Of a DNA stretch of 38,532 bases, positions 31,902-38,532 are shown in pieces. The position numbers and the translations under genes are program-made. Position 1 is the first letter of the stretch. Each line of letters starts with the position of its first letter. Below the pieces are notes generated by a model, which was given only the letters and a program-made list of their open reading frames with translations, was not told the origin of the DNA and did not search any database. Source of the DNA: PALSA-505 sp036496025 (GTDB lineage Bacteria; Actinomycetota; Actinomycetes; Streptosporangiales; Streptosporangiaceae). Location of the stretch: positions 1 through 38,532 of the forward strand of contig DASXLW010000135.1 in the NCBI GenBank assembly GCA_036496025.1. Direction: 5' to 3'.

Positions 31902-33011
31902 TCAGGTCCGTGCCGTCCGCGCGTTTGCGCCGATTGGGGGGCGGTCGCCCGGCGGGACGGACGCGATGGTCGCGCCTTGCCTGTCTACGTCCAGGGGGCT
32001 TACGTGCCACTGCCTACCCGCTTGACTCGCGATTGAATCCACTTTGGCCGGCCCGAGAGTTTTGCCGCGCACGGTGAGCGCGAGCACCGAGGGCCCGGCG
32101 CCGGACAGGACCGCGGCGATCCCCGCCCCGCGGAGCCGGCCGATCAGGTCGGCGGTGGCTGGCATCAGCGGCGCCCGGTAGGGCTGGTGCAGCACGTCCT
32201 GGGTGGCGTCGAGCAGGAGGTCAGGAGCCTGGGTCAGGGCGGTGACGAGCAGCGCGGCCCGGCCCGCGTTGGCGGCCGCATCGGCGTGCGGGACGGTCGA
32301 TGGGAGCGCCCGCCTGGCCGCCGTGGTCGGCATCGACTCCACGGGCACGCAGAGCACGGGCACGATGGCCGGCAGCGGATCCAGCCGGACCGCCCGGGGG
32401 CCGGTACCGGGATTCCAGACGATGGTCAGCCCGCCGGCCAGGCAGGCGGCCGCGTTGTCTGCGTGCCCCTCGAACTCTGTGGCCAGCGCGAGCAGGCCGT
32501 CGTCCGGCAGCGGGGCCGACCCGCGGCAGGACGGCGCGGCGCCAGGCCCGGACCGCTCCGGGCTCGGGGTATCGCACGGCGCGGCGCCAGGCCCGGACCG
32601 CTCCGGGCTCGGGGTATCGGACGACGCGGCGCCGCTCTCAGACGGCTCCGGGCTGGGGGCGCCGGCCAGGGCGCGGGCGGCGAGCAGGCCAGCCACTACG
32701 GCTCCGGCCGAGGAGCCCAGCCCTCGCCCCTGCGGGATCGCGTTCGTACAGCGCAGCGCGAGCCCGGGCGGCTGCCCGCCCGCGGTCGCCGCGAACGCCA
32801 CGCGCATGGCCCGCACCACCAGATGGCGCTCGCCCGCCGCGGCATCCTCCGCTCCCTCGCCGGACACCTCGACCGCCAGGCCGGAGCCGGTGACTTCGGC
32901 TTCCACCTCATCGTGCAGCGCCAGCGCCAGGCCGAGGGCGTCGAAGCCGGGCCCGAGGTTCGCGCTCGTCGCCGGGACGCGGACCCGCACGCAGCGCCGC
33001 GGCCAGTTCAT
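31902..33011 (-). CDS. thrB: Homoserine kinase with a repetitive insertion
   Basis: This GHMP kinase has 369 residues. It phosphorylates homoserine with ATP for threonine synthesis. The ATP-binding motif PQGRGLGSSAG is at 93-103, and the other conserved parts are VPATSANLGPGFD near 12 and AVLSGAGPSVLAL toward the end. Residues about 119-169 are an insertion made of 15-residue repeats (DTPSPERSGPGAAPC), in the loop before DDGLLALATEFEGHADN. The core motifs are intact, so activity is expected. The ATG has GGGGGAGG nearby. It is the last gene of the lysA-hom-thrC-thrB unit, 19 bases after thrC. Confidence 0.93.
   Translation of the reverse strand: MNWPRRCVRVRVPATSANLGPGFDALGLALALHDEVEAEVTGSGLAVEVSGEGAEDAAAGERHLVVRAMRVAFAATAGGQPPGLALRCTNAIPQGRGLGSSAGAVVAGLLAARALAGAPSPEPSESGAASSDTPSPERSGPGAAPCDTPSPERSGPGAAPSCRGSAPLPDDGLLALATEFEGHADNAAACLAGGLTIVWNPGTGPRAVRLDPLPAIVPVLCVPVESMPTTAARRALPSTVPHADAAANAGRAALLVTALTQAPDLLLDATQDVLHQPYRAPLMPATADLIGRLRGAGIAAVLSGAGPSVLALTVRGKTLGPAKVDSIASQAGRQWHVSPLDVDRQGATIASVPPGDRPPIGANARTART
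32531..32665. repeat. 45-bp tandem repeat in thrB
   Basis: Two 45-base units (32531-32575 and 32576-32620) are identical except for the last base. A third, diverged unit follows to about 32665. Each encodes 15 residues, so the reading frame of thrB is preserved. The near identity implies a recent duplication. Confidence 0.9.
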
Positions 33012-33030
33012 CGCTGTGCCTCCCCCGGCG

Positions 33031-34089
33031 TCAGGCCAGTTCCAGGGCGGCAGCGGTGGCCACCGCGTCGGCCGGGACGATAACCGGCGTGGGCGCGGCG
33101 GACACCGCCCAGTCCGGGTCCTTCAGCCCGTTGCCCGTGATCGTACAGACGACGCGGGAGCCGGCCGGCAGCGTGCCCTCCGCGCTGGCCTGCAGCAGGC
33201 CGGCCACGCTGGCCGCGGAGGCCAGCTCGCCGAACACCGCCTCCTGGCCGGCCAGCAGCCGGTAGGCGGCGAGGATCTGCCGGTCGGTGACCGAGGCGAT
33301 CAGACCGCCGGACTCGTCCCTGGCCGCCTCGGCCGCCTGCCACGACGCCGGGTTGCCGATCCTGATCGCGGTCGCGATCGTCTGCGGGCGCAGCACCGGC
33401 GCGCCGGTGACGATCGGCGCCGCCCCGCTGGCCTGGAAGCCGAACATCCGGGGCAACCGGGTGGCCAGGCCGGCCTGGGCGTACTCGCGGTAGCCCATCC
33501 AGTACGCGGTGATGTTGCCGGCGTTGCCGACCGGCAGGCAGTGCACGTCCGGCGCGTCGCCGAGCTGGTCCACGATCTCGAACGCCGCGGTCTTCTGCCC
33601 CTCGAGCCGGTCCGGGTTCACCGAGTTGACCAGGGCCACCGGGTACTCGGCGGAGAGCTTGGCGGCCAGCTCCAGGCAGTCGTCGAAGTTGCCCTCGACC
33701 TGCAGCAGGCGGGCGCCGTGCACGAGGGCCTGGGCCAGCTTGCCCAGCGCGATCTTGCCCCGGGGCACCAGGACGGCGCAGGTCAGCCCGCCCCGGGCCG
33801 CGTACGCGGCGGCGCTGGCGCTGGTGTTGCCGGTGGAGGCGCAGATCACCGAGCGGGTGCCCCGGCCGGCCGCCATGCTGATGGCCACGGTCATGCCGCG
33901 GTCCTTGAACGAGCCGGTCGGGTTCATCCCCTCGACCTTGAGGTACACCTCGCAGCCGGTGCGGCCGGACAGCACCGGCGCGGGCAACAGCGGGGTGCCG
34001 CCCTCGTGCAGCGTGACGAGCGGCGTGCCGACGGTGACCGGGAGGTAATCGCGGTACGCGGCGATCACGCCGCGCCACGGTCCGGACAT
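33031..34089 (-). CDS. thrC: Threonine synthase
   Basis: The protein has 352 residues. This PLP enzyme converts O-phosphohomoserine to threonine. The PLP lysine is Lys62 in NPTGSFKDRGM, and the phosphate-binding loop appears as PVGNAGNITAY. The length fits the short class of actinobacterial enzymes. The ATG at 34089 has GGAGGA 7 bases upstream. It begins 3 bases after hom and precedes thrB. Confidence 0.96.
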   Translation of the reverse strand: MSGPWRGVIAAYRDYLPVTVGTPLVTLHEGGTPLLPAPVLSGRTGCEVYLKVEGMNPTGSFKDRGMTVAISMAAGRGTRSVICASTGNTSASAAAYAARGGLTCAVLVPRGKIALGKLAQALVHGARLLQVEGNFDDCLELAAKLSAEYPVALVNSVNPDRLEGQKTAAFEIVDQLGDAPDVHCLPVGNAGNITAYWMGYREYAQAGLATRLPRMFGFQASGAAPIVTGAPVLRPQTIATAIRIGNPASWQAAEAARDESGGLIASVTDRQILAAYRLLAGQEAVFGELASAASVAGLLQASAEGTLPAGSRVVCTITGNGLKDPDWAVSAAPTPVIVPADAVATAAALELA

Positions 34090-34092
34090 GGG

Positions 34093-35397
34093 CTAATCCT
34101 CCTCGCCCTCGACCCGCATCACGCTGGCCACCGAACGCACCGCGGGCATCGCCTGCAGTTCGGAAACCGTGGCCGCGAGCGCCGCGTCCCTGGCCTGGTG
34201 GGTGACGATGACCAGCTGGGCGGCTTCCCCCCGGCCCTCCTGCCGGACCGCCTTGATCGACACGTCGTGCCGGGCGTAGGCCTCGGCCACCTGGGCCAGC
34301 ACGCCGGGACGGTCGGCCACGTCAAGGGCCACGTGATACGCGGTGCGGGTCTCGCCCATGGGCAGCACCGGCAGGTCGGCGTAGGTGGACGCGTCCGGTC
34401 CGCGGGTGCCGGCCAGCCGGTTGCGGGCCACCGCGACCAGGTCGCCGAGCACCGCGCTGGCGGTCGGCGCGCCCCCGGCGCCCGCGCCGTAGAACATCAG
34501 CCGCCCCGCCGACTGCGCCTCTACGAACACCGCGTTGTAGGCCTCGCGAACGCCGGCCAGCGGGTGCGAGCGGGGGATCATCGCCGGGTGCACGCGGGCC
34601 CCCACGCCTGCCTCGGTGCGCTCGCAGATGGCCAGCAGCTTGACCACGCAACCGAGCGTCCTGGCGCTTTCGATGTCGGCCGGCCGGACGCCGGTGATCC
34701 CCTCGCGGTGGACGTCCGCGGCGGTCACCGGGCTGTGGAAGGCGAGCCCGGCCAGGATGGCTGCCTTCGCCGCGGCGTCGAAGCCCTCCACATCGGCGGT
34801 CGGGTCCGCCTCGGCGTAGCCGAGTCCCTGCGCCTCCTCCAGCGCGTCGGCGAACCCGGCACCGGAGGTGTCCATCCGGTCCAGGATGTAGTTGGTCGTG
34901 CCGTTGACGATGCCCAGCACCCGGTGCACCGCGTCGCCGGCCAGCGACTCGCGCAGCGGTCGCAGCAGCGGGATCGCGCCGGCCACCGCGGCCTCGTAGT
35001 AGAGGTCGGCGCCGTGCTCGCGGGCCGCGCCGTGCACGGCGGCGCCGTCCTCGGCCAGCAGCATCTTGTTCGCGGTGACCACGGACTTGCCCGCCTTCAT
35101 CGCGGCGAGCAGCAGCGAGCGGGCTGGCTCGATGCCGCCGATGACCTCGATCACGATGTCGGTGTCCGGCCTGGAGACCAGCTCGACGGCGTCGGTGGTG
35201 AGCAGCGCGCGGTCGATCCCGGTGGCGCGCGGCCGCTGCAGCCGCCGGACCGCGATCCCGGTCACCTCGACCGGGGCGCCGATCCGGGCGGTCAGGTCGG
35301 CGGCCTGCTCGCGCAGCAGCCTGACGACCTCCGAGCCGACCACCCCGCAGCCCAGCAGGGCTACGTTCAGCGGCTTGTTCTCGGTCGGTTGCGCCAC
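34093..35397 (-). CDS. hom: Homoserine dehydrogenase
   Basis: The protein has 434 residues from this start. It reduces aspartate semialdehyde to homoserine with NAD(P)H. The Rossmann motif LLGCGVVGSEV is at the N-terminus, the catalytic region is seen in YYEAAVAGAIPLLRPLRESL, and a C-terminal ACT domain (LDVADRPGVLAQVAEAYARHDVSI) implies feedback control by threonine. The GTG at 35397 has AGGGGAG 8 bases upstream. A GTG at 35436 overlaps the lysA stop (GTGA) and would add 13 residues; both could be used. Confidence 0.95.
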   Translation of the reverse strand: MAQPTENKPLNVALLGCGVVGSEVVRLLREQAADLTARIGAPVEVTGIAVRRLQRPRATGIDRALLTTDAVELVSRPDTDIVIEVIGGIEPARSLLLAAMKAGKSVVTANKMLLAEDGAAVHGAAREHGADLYYEAAVAGAIPLLRPLRESLAGDAVHRVLGIVNGTTNYILDRMDTSGAGFADALEEAQGLGYAEADPTADVEGFDAAAKAAILAGLAFHSPVTAADVHREGITGVRPADIESARTLGCVVKLLAICERTEAGVGARVHPAMIPRSHPLAGVREAYNAVFVEAQSAGRLMFYGAGAGGAPTASAVLGDLVAVARNRLAGTRGPDASTYADLPVLPMGETRTAYHVALDVADRPGVLAQVAEAYARHDVSIKAVRQEGRGEAAQLVIVTHQARDAALAATVSELQAMPAVRSVASVMRVEGEED

Positions 35398-35432
35398 GCT
35401 GGCTGCTCCCCTCACCCCGGTGCCCGGTCCCG

Positions 35433-36833
35433 TCACCCGGCATCCAGCCGGAGCAGGTCCTCGATTGTCTCCCGGCGCATCAGCACCCGGGCCGCTCCGT
35501 CCCGCACCGCCGCCACGGCTGGCCGCGGCACGTGGTTGTAGTTGCTCGCCGCCGACCGGCAGTACGCCCCGGTGGCCGCCACCGCGAGCAGGTCGCCCGG
35601 GGCCAGGTCGGCGGGCAGCCAGGCGTGCCGGACGACGATGTCCCCGCTCTCGCAGTGCCTGCCCACCACCCGCGACAGCTTCGGCGCGGCCGCGGACTCG
35701 CGGGACGCGAGCACGCAGGTGTACCTGGCGTCGTACAGCGCCGTGCGGATATTGTCGCTCATCCCGCCGTCCACGCTGACATACGTCCGTACTCCCCCGT
35801 CGAACGGCATGTCCTTGACCGTGCCCACCTCGTACAGGGTCACGGTGCCCGGGCCGGCGATCGCCCGGCCGGGCTCTACGATCAGGCGCGGCCGCCGCAG
35901 CCCGGCCGCGCGGCAGGCGGCCTCGACGGTCCCGGCCAGGATCTCCGCGATCGCGGCCGGGTCGGCCGGCCGGTCGCCGGGCGTGTACGCAATGCCGAAC
36001 CCGCCGCCGAGGTCCAGCTCGCCGATCTGCCGCCCGTGCTCGTCCCTGATCGCGGCGGCCAGCCCCACCATCAGCCGCGCCGCCGCCTCGAAATCCCCCG
36101 GGTCGGTGATCTGCGAGCCGATGTGCGAATGCAGCCCGGCGAGCTCCAGATCCGGGCAGCCGAGCACCCGGCGGACGGCTTCGGCGGCCGCGCCCGAGGC
36201 GAGCGGGAAGCCGAACTTCTGGTCATCGTGCGCGGTGGCGATGAACGCGTGCGCGCCGGCGTCCACGCCCGTGGTGACCCGGACCAGCACCCTCGGCCGG
36301 GCGCCGGAACGCTCGGCCAGGTAGGCGAGCCGGGCGATCTCCTCGTAGGAGTCCAGCACGATCCGGCCCACGCCCGCGTCCAGGGCGCGGGCCAGCTCGG
36401 CCACGGTCTTGTTGTTGCCGTGCATGGTGATGATCTCGCCCGGCAGGCCGGCCGACAGCGCGGTCTCCAGCTCGCCGTCGGTGCAGACGTCCACGCCCAG
36501 CTCCTCCTGGGCCGCCCAGCGCAGCACCTCGCGGCAGCAGAACGCCTTGGCCGCGTAGCAGACCGCGTCGCCGGCGCCGAACGCGCCGCGGAAGTCCCGG
36601 CACCGGGCGCGGAAGTCCGCCTCGTCACAGGCGAACAGCGGGGTGCCGAACCTTGCGGCCAGATCCCGTACGTCGAGCCCGCCGATGGCGATCGCGCCGT
36701 GCTGCCTGCGGGCGGTGCGCGGCCAGATGTCCGGGGTGAGCGCGTTCAGGTCAGACGGCGGCGCGGCCGGGTGATCGTCCGGCCCTGGCCCGTTCGGGAA
36801 AAGATCCTCGGCTGGGCGGGCGACGCTGGTCAT
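35433..36833 (-). CDS. lysA: Diaminopimelate decarboxylase
   Basis: The protein has 466 residues. This fold-type III PLP enzyme decarboxylates meso-diaminopimelate to lysine. The PLP lysine is Lys96 in YAAKAFCC, the glycine loop is ELDLGGGFGIAY, and the dimer-site motif SVDGGMSDNIRTALYDARY lies near 355. About 45 residues precede the core (Pro-rich). The ATG has AAGGAG upstream. It follows nrtL by 15 bases and starts the lysA-hom-thrC-thrB run. Confidence 0.96.
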   Translation of the reverse strand: MTSVARPAEDLFPNGPGPDDHPAAPPSDLNALTPDIWPRTARRQHGAIAIGGLDVRDLAARFGTPLFACDEADFRARCRDFRGAFGAGDAVCYAAKAFCCREVLRWAAQEELGVDVCTDGELETALSAGLPGEIITMHGNNKTVAELARALDAGVGRIVLDSYEEIARLAYLAERSGARPRVLVRVTTGVDAGAHAFIATAHDDQKFGFPLASGAAAEAVRRVLGCPDLELAGLHSHIGSQITDPGDFEAAARLMVGLAAAIRDEHGRQIGELDLGGGFGIAYTPGDRPADPAAIAEILAGTVEAACRAAGLRRPRLIVEPGRAIAGPGTVTLYEVGTVKDMPFDGGVRTYVSVDGGMSDNIRTALYDARYTCVLASRESAAAPKLSRVVGRHCESGDIVVRHAWLPADLAPGDLLAVAATGAYCRSAASNYNHVPRPAVAAVRDGAARVLMRRETIEDLLRLDAG

Positions 36834-36848
36834 CGGGCTCCTTGTGTC

Positions 36849-37937
36849 TCACAGCCGGTCGGGCGCGGTGATCCCGAGCAGTCCCAGGCCCGCCGCGATG
36901 GCCGTCCCGGCCGCCGTCACCAGCCACAGCCTGGCCCGGGTGGCGGGCTGGTCCCGCGGCGCGCGCAGCCCGCCGTACGGCAGTGCCGGGCGGCTTTCCC
37001 GGCAGTCCTGGTAAGCGCCGGCCAGCCCCTCCAGGTACCGGGCGAACTCGGCCGGCCGTCGGATCCGCGCGGCCCAGGCCACCCGTTCGGGGAGCCAGGA
37101 CAGGGCGTCCAGCAGCGCCCGCTCGGCTGGGTGGGTGAGCAGGCACGGTACGAACTGCGCCGCAGGCCCGGCGCCGAGGCCGAGGTCAGCGGCCTGACGG
37201 AGGGTGGAAGCGGCGTGTGCGTGCGCGTAACGAACAGCATAAACGGGATTAACGAGATGATACCGAACGGGCAGTTCCGCTCTTTCTCCGTCACGCCAGC
37301 CGTGCGACCTGCTGACCAGCGCGTACCTGACCGCATCGGAGCCGGCGTCAGCGAGCGCGGCCGCTACCGGGCTGCGGGGTGCGGGTGCCGGCCGGGGAGC
37401 CAGCGGCCGCCGCCGCGGAACCAGCTCGGCACCGGCCTTCCCCGCCAGCCGGGCGGTCACCGCCGCGGTGACCGCGGCGTGCGCCTGCGCCCAGCCGGGC
37501 GCGCCGGCCAGGTCGGCGGCGGTCGCCGCGGCGGGGACCCGCAGACCGCGCAGGATGTCGCTGCGCGCGCAGTCCAGGGCACCCGGCATGCGCACGGCCA
37601 GTGCGGCCAGGGCGTCGCGGGTGACGATGACGGTGAGGCGGCCGGCGGCCGGCGTGGCTTCGGCGATCCAGTCGAGCCTGACCAGGCTGGCGGCCAGGAT
37701 GGCGGCGACCCGATCTGGCGCCTGGCCGGGCGCGGCCAGCAGGTACGGGAGCGTGGACGCGTACCGGCCGGGGCCACCGCCGAGGACGGCGGGCACCGGG
37801 CGCAGCGTGCTGGTGTCGTCCGGCCGGGTGCCGGCGCCCCGCTGGCCGCTCGCCGGGCCTGGAGGCGGGATCTCGCCGGCCGCGGCCGCCTGCCTGGCCG
37901 CGGCCCAGACCGCGTGCCTGACGTCGGCCGTGATCAC
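36849..37937 (-). CDS. nrtL: ArgS-related anticodon-binding (DALR domain) protein NrtL
   Basis: The protein has 362 residues and resembles arginyl-tRNA synthetase but is much shorter than the usual 550-590. The C-terminal half has the DALR-type anticodon-binding region (NPVYAVRYAHAHAASTLRQA, then helices ending TAAGTAIAAGLGLLGITAP). No HIGH or KMSKS motif is visible, so it should not charge tRNA. The position matches argS in the argS-lysA order of corynebacteria and mycobacteria. I recall the family name NrtL for such proteins in streptomycetes. A regulatory tRNA-binding role toward the lysine operon is inference. TAGCCT lies 7 bases before the GTG, suggesting a leaderless mRNA. Confidence 0.8.
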   Translation of the reverse strand: MITADVRHAVWAAARQAAAAGEIPPPGPASGQRGAGTRPDDTSTLRPVPAVLGGGPGRYASTLPYLLAAPGQAPDRVAAILAASLVRLDWIAEATPAAGRLTVIVTRDALAALAVRMPGALDCARSDILRGLRVPAAATAADLAGAPGWAQAHAAVTAAVTARLAGKAGAELVPRRRPLAPRPAPAPRSPVAAALADAGSDAVRYALVSRSHGWRDGERAELPVRYHLVNPVYAVRYAHAHAASTLRQAADLGLGAGPAAQFVPCLLTHPAERALLDALSWLPERVAWAARIRRPAEFARYLEGLAGAYQDCRESRPALPYGGLRAPRDQPATRARLWLVTAAGTAIAAGLGLLGITAPDRL

Positions 37938-37944
37938 GCTGTGC

Positions 37945-37950
37945 AGGCTA
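37945..37950 (-). promoter_or_regulatory. -10 box of the nrtL-lysA operon
   Basis: On the minus strand TAGCCT lies 7 bases before the nrtL GTG at 37937, with no Shine-Dalgarno between. This predicts a leaderless transcript. No convincing -35 is seen. Confidence 0.45.
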
Positions 37951-38027
37951 CCCGGGGGTCAGCTGAGTACTAGGCCTGGCACACAGGACGGGGCTTTCTT
38001 GATCGATGGAAGCCTGCCGGCGTGCGG

Positions 38028-38423
38028 TCAGCCCACGGTGGCGGGCGGCCCGCTGGCCAGCTCGCGCACGACCCGGATCATCTCGCCCGGGTCGAACGGC
38101 TTGGTCAGGTAGGCGTCCACGCCGATCTGCTGGCCCAGCCTGCGGTCGGCCTCCTGGGCCCGCGCGGTAATCAGCACCACCTTGACGTGGCTGGTCTGCG
38201 GGTTCTTGCGCAGCTCCATCGCGGTGACCCAGCCGTCCAGCCGCGGCATCATGACATCCAGCGTGATCACGTCGGGCTGGACCTCGGCGACTTTTTCCAG
38301 GCAGTCGCGGCCATCGACAGCGGTGACCACCTCAAACCCCTCAAGGGTGAGATTGACGGCGATGAGCTGACGGATGACCTCGTCGTCATCGACAACCAGC
38401 ACGCGGCCAAGTCCATGAGTCAC
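38028..38423 (-). CDS. Stand-alone response regulator receiver (CheY-like)
   Basis: The protein has 131 residues and is almost only a receiver domain. The acidic pocket is VDDDE near 11-15, the phospho-acceptor is Asp56 in ITLDVMMP, the switch Thr86 is in LITARA and the conserved Lys108 is in LTKPF. There is no output domain and no kinase gene in the window. It must act by protein contact or as a phosphate shuttle. TAACCT lies 6 bases before the GTG at 38423, consistent with a leaderless mRNA. It lies 90 bases upstream of nrtL on the same strand. Confidence 0.9.
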   Translation of the reverse strand: MTHGLGRVLVVDDDEVIRQLIAVNLTLEGFEVVTAVDGRDCLEKVAEVQPDVITLDVMMPRLDGWVTAMELRKNPQTSHVKVVLITARAQEADRRLGQQIGVDAYLTKPFDPGEMIRVVRELASGPPATVG

Positions 38424-38429
38424 GGCGCG

Positions 38430-38435
38430 AGGTTA
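38430..38435 (-). promoter_or_regulatory. -10 box of the receiver gene
   Basis: On the minus strand TAACCT, 6 bases before the GTG at 38423, fits the actinobacterial TANNNT -10 consensus and a leaderless start. Confidence 0.4.
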
Positions 38436-38532
38436 TCGGCTCTGGCCACCTGATGTGCGCAGATCGGCTGCGTGTCCGGCGATCCGCGCTCCTGATACTC
38501 TTGCTCCGGCCCGGTCGAGCGCTGCCTGGGCC

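Noticed and set aside
32203..35541. 1112-codon open frame on the plus strand
   Set aside because: It is antisense to thrB, thrC and hom. No ribosome site or recognisable domain; a codon-bias shadow.
38424..38532. Possible tRNA gene at the right edge
   Set aside because: No acceptor stem, T-loop (GTTCGA-type) or anticodon arm could be assembled on either strand.

Overview
The window is a high-GC actinobacterial (Actinomycetota) chromosome segment. The evidence is uniform GC-rich third-position coding, frequent GTG starts, TANNNT -10 boxes lying 6-8 bases before start codons, and actinobacterial marker genes (NucS, a DUF2550 protein, a Rho with a long insertion). From the RR/NrtL end (right) to DUF2550 and the PduO-type transferase (centre), the order matches the block I recall from Mycobacterium tuberculosis (argS-lysA-hom-thrC-thrB-rho-rpmE-prfA-prmC-Sua5-wecA-atpI-atpBEFHAGDC-DUF2550-cobO). 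One difference is that atpF and atpH are separate here. The genus cannot be resolved; a Streptosporangiales- or Streptomyces-like lineage is likely. Nearly all genes are on the minus strand and are read right to left.

Left part (1-6805): an AT-rich, structured non-coding stretch precedes a small secreted protein of unknown family (529-1164, +). It converges on a branched-chain amino acid cluster on the minus strand: leuB, ilvE and cimA. This cluster has clear regulatory DNA. A leader peptide rich in Ile/Val/Leu and a canonical intrinsic terminator precede cimA. Two near-identical 17-bp palindromes (GTCTCA...GAGAC) lie upstream of cimA and upstream of the leuB unit. The leuB leader also has a TATGAT promoter, a tiny ORF, a strong hairpin and a 77-codon ORF. 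An SDR reductase follows.

Middle part (6911-15563): an alpha/beta hydrolase; a Zn-binding treble-clef-like protein divergent from nucS (mismatch-repair endonuclease), both apparently leaderless; a THUMP-like methyltransferase; a RibD-like protein with reductase and deaminase domains in reversed order; convergent aldehyde dehydrogenase and GMC oxidoreductase genes; and a PduO-type cobalamin adenosyltransferase.

Right part (15639-38423): DUF2550; the complete F1Fo-ATP synthase operon with two AtpI-like membrane proteins and a perfect CRP/GlxR-type palindrome upstream; a WecA-type phosphoglycosyltransferase; TsaC/Sua5, PrmC and PrfA (overlapping genes for tRNA modification and translation termination); rpmE; rho with a long leader and a translationally coupled upstream ORF; then thrB-thrC-hom-lysA-nrtL (aspartate-family amino acids plus an ArgS-like pseudo-enzyme) and a stand-alone receiver protein.

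The most unusual features are the attenuator and paired operators of the leu/ilv/cimA cluster, the rho upstream ORF, the reversed RibD fusion, and short in-frame tandem repeats that lengthen linkers or tails of five housekeeping genes. I found no mobile element, CRISPR array, rRNA or tRNA.
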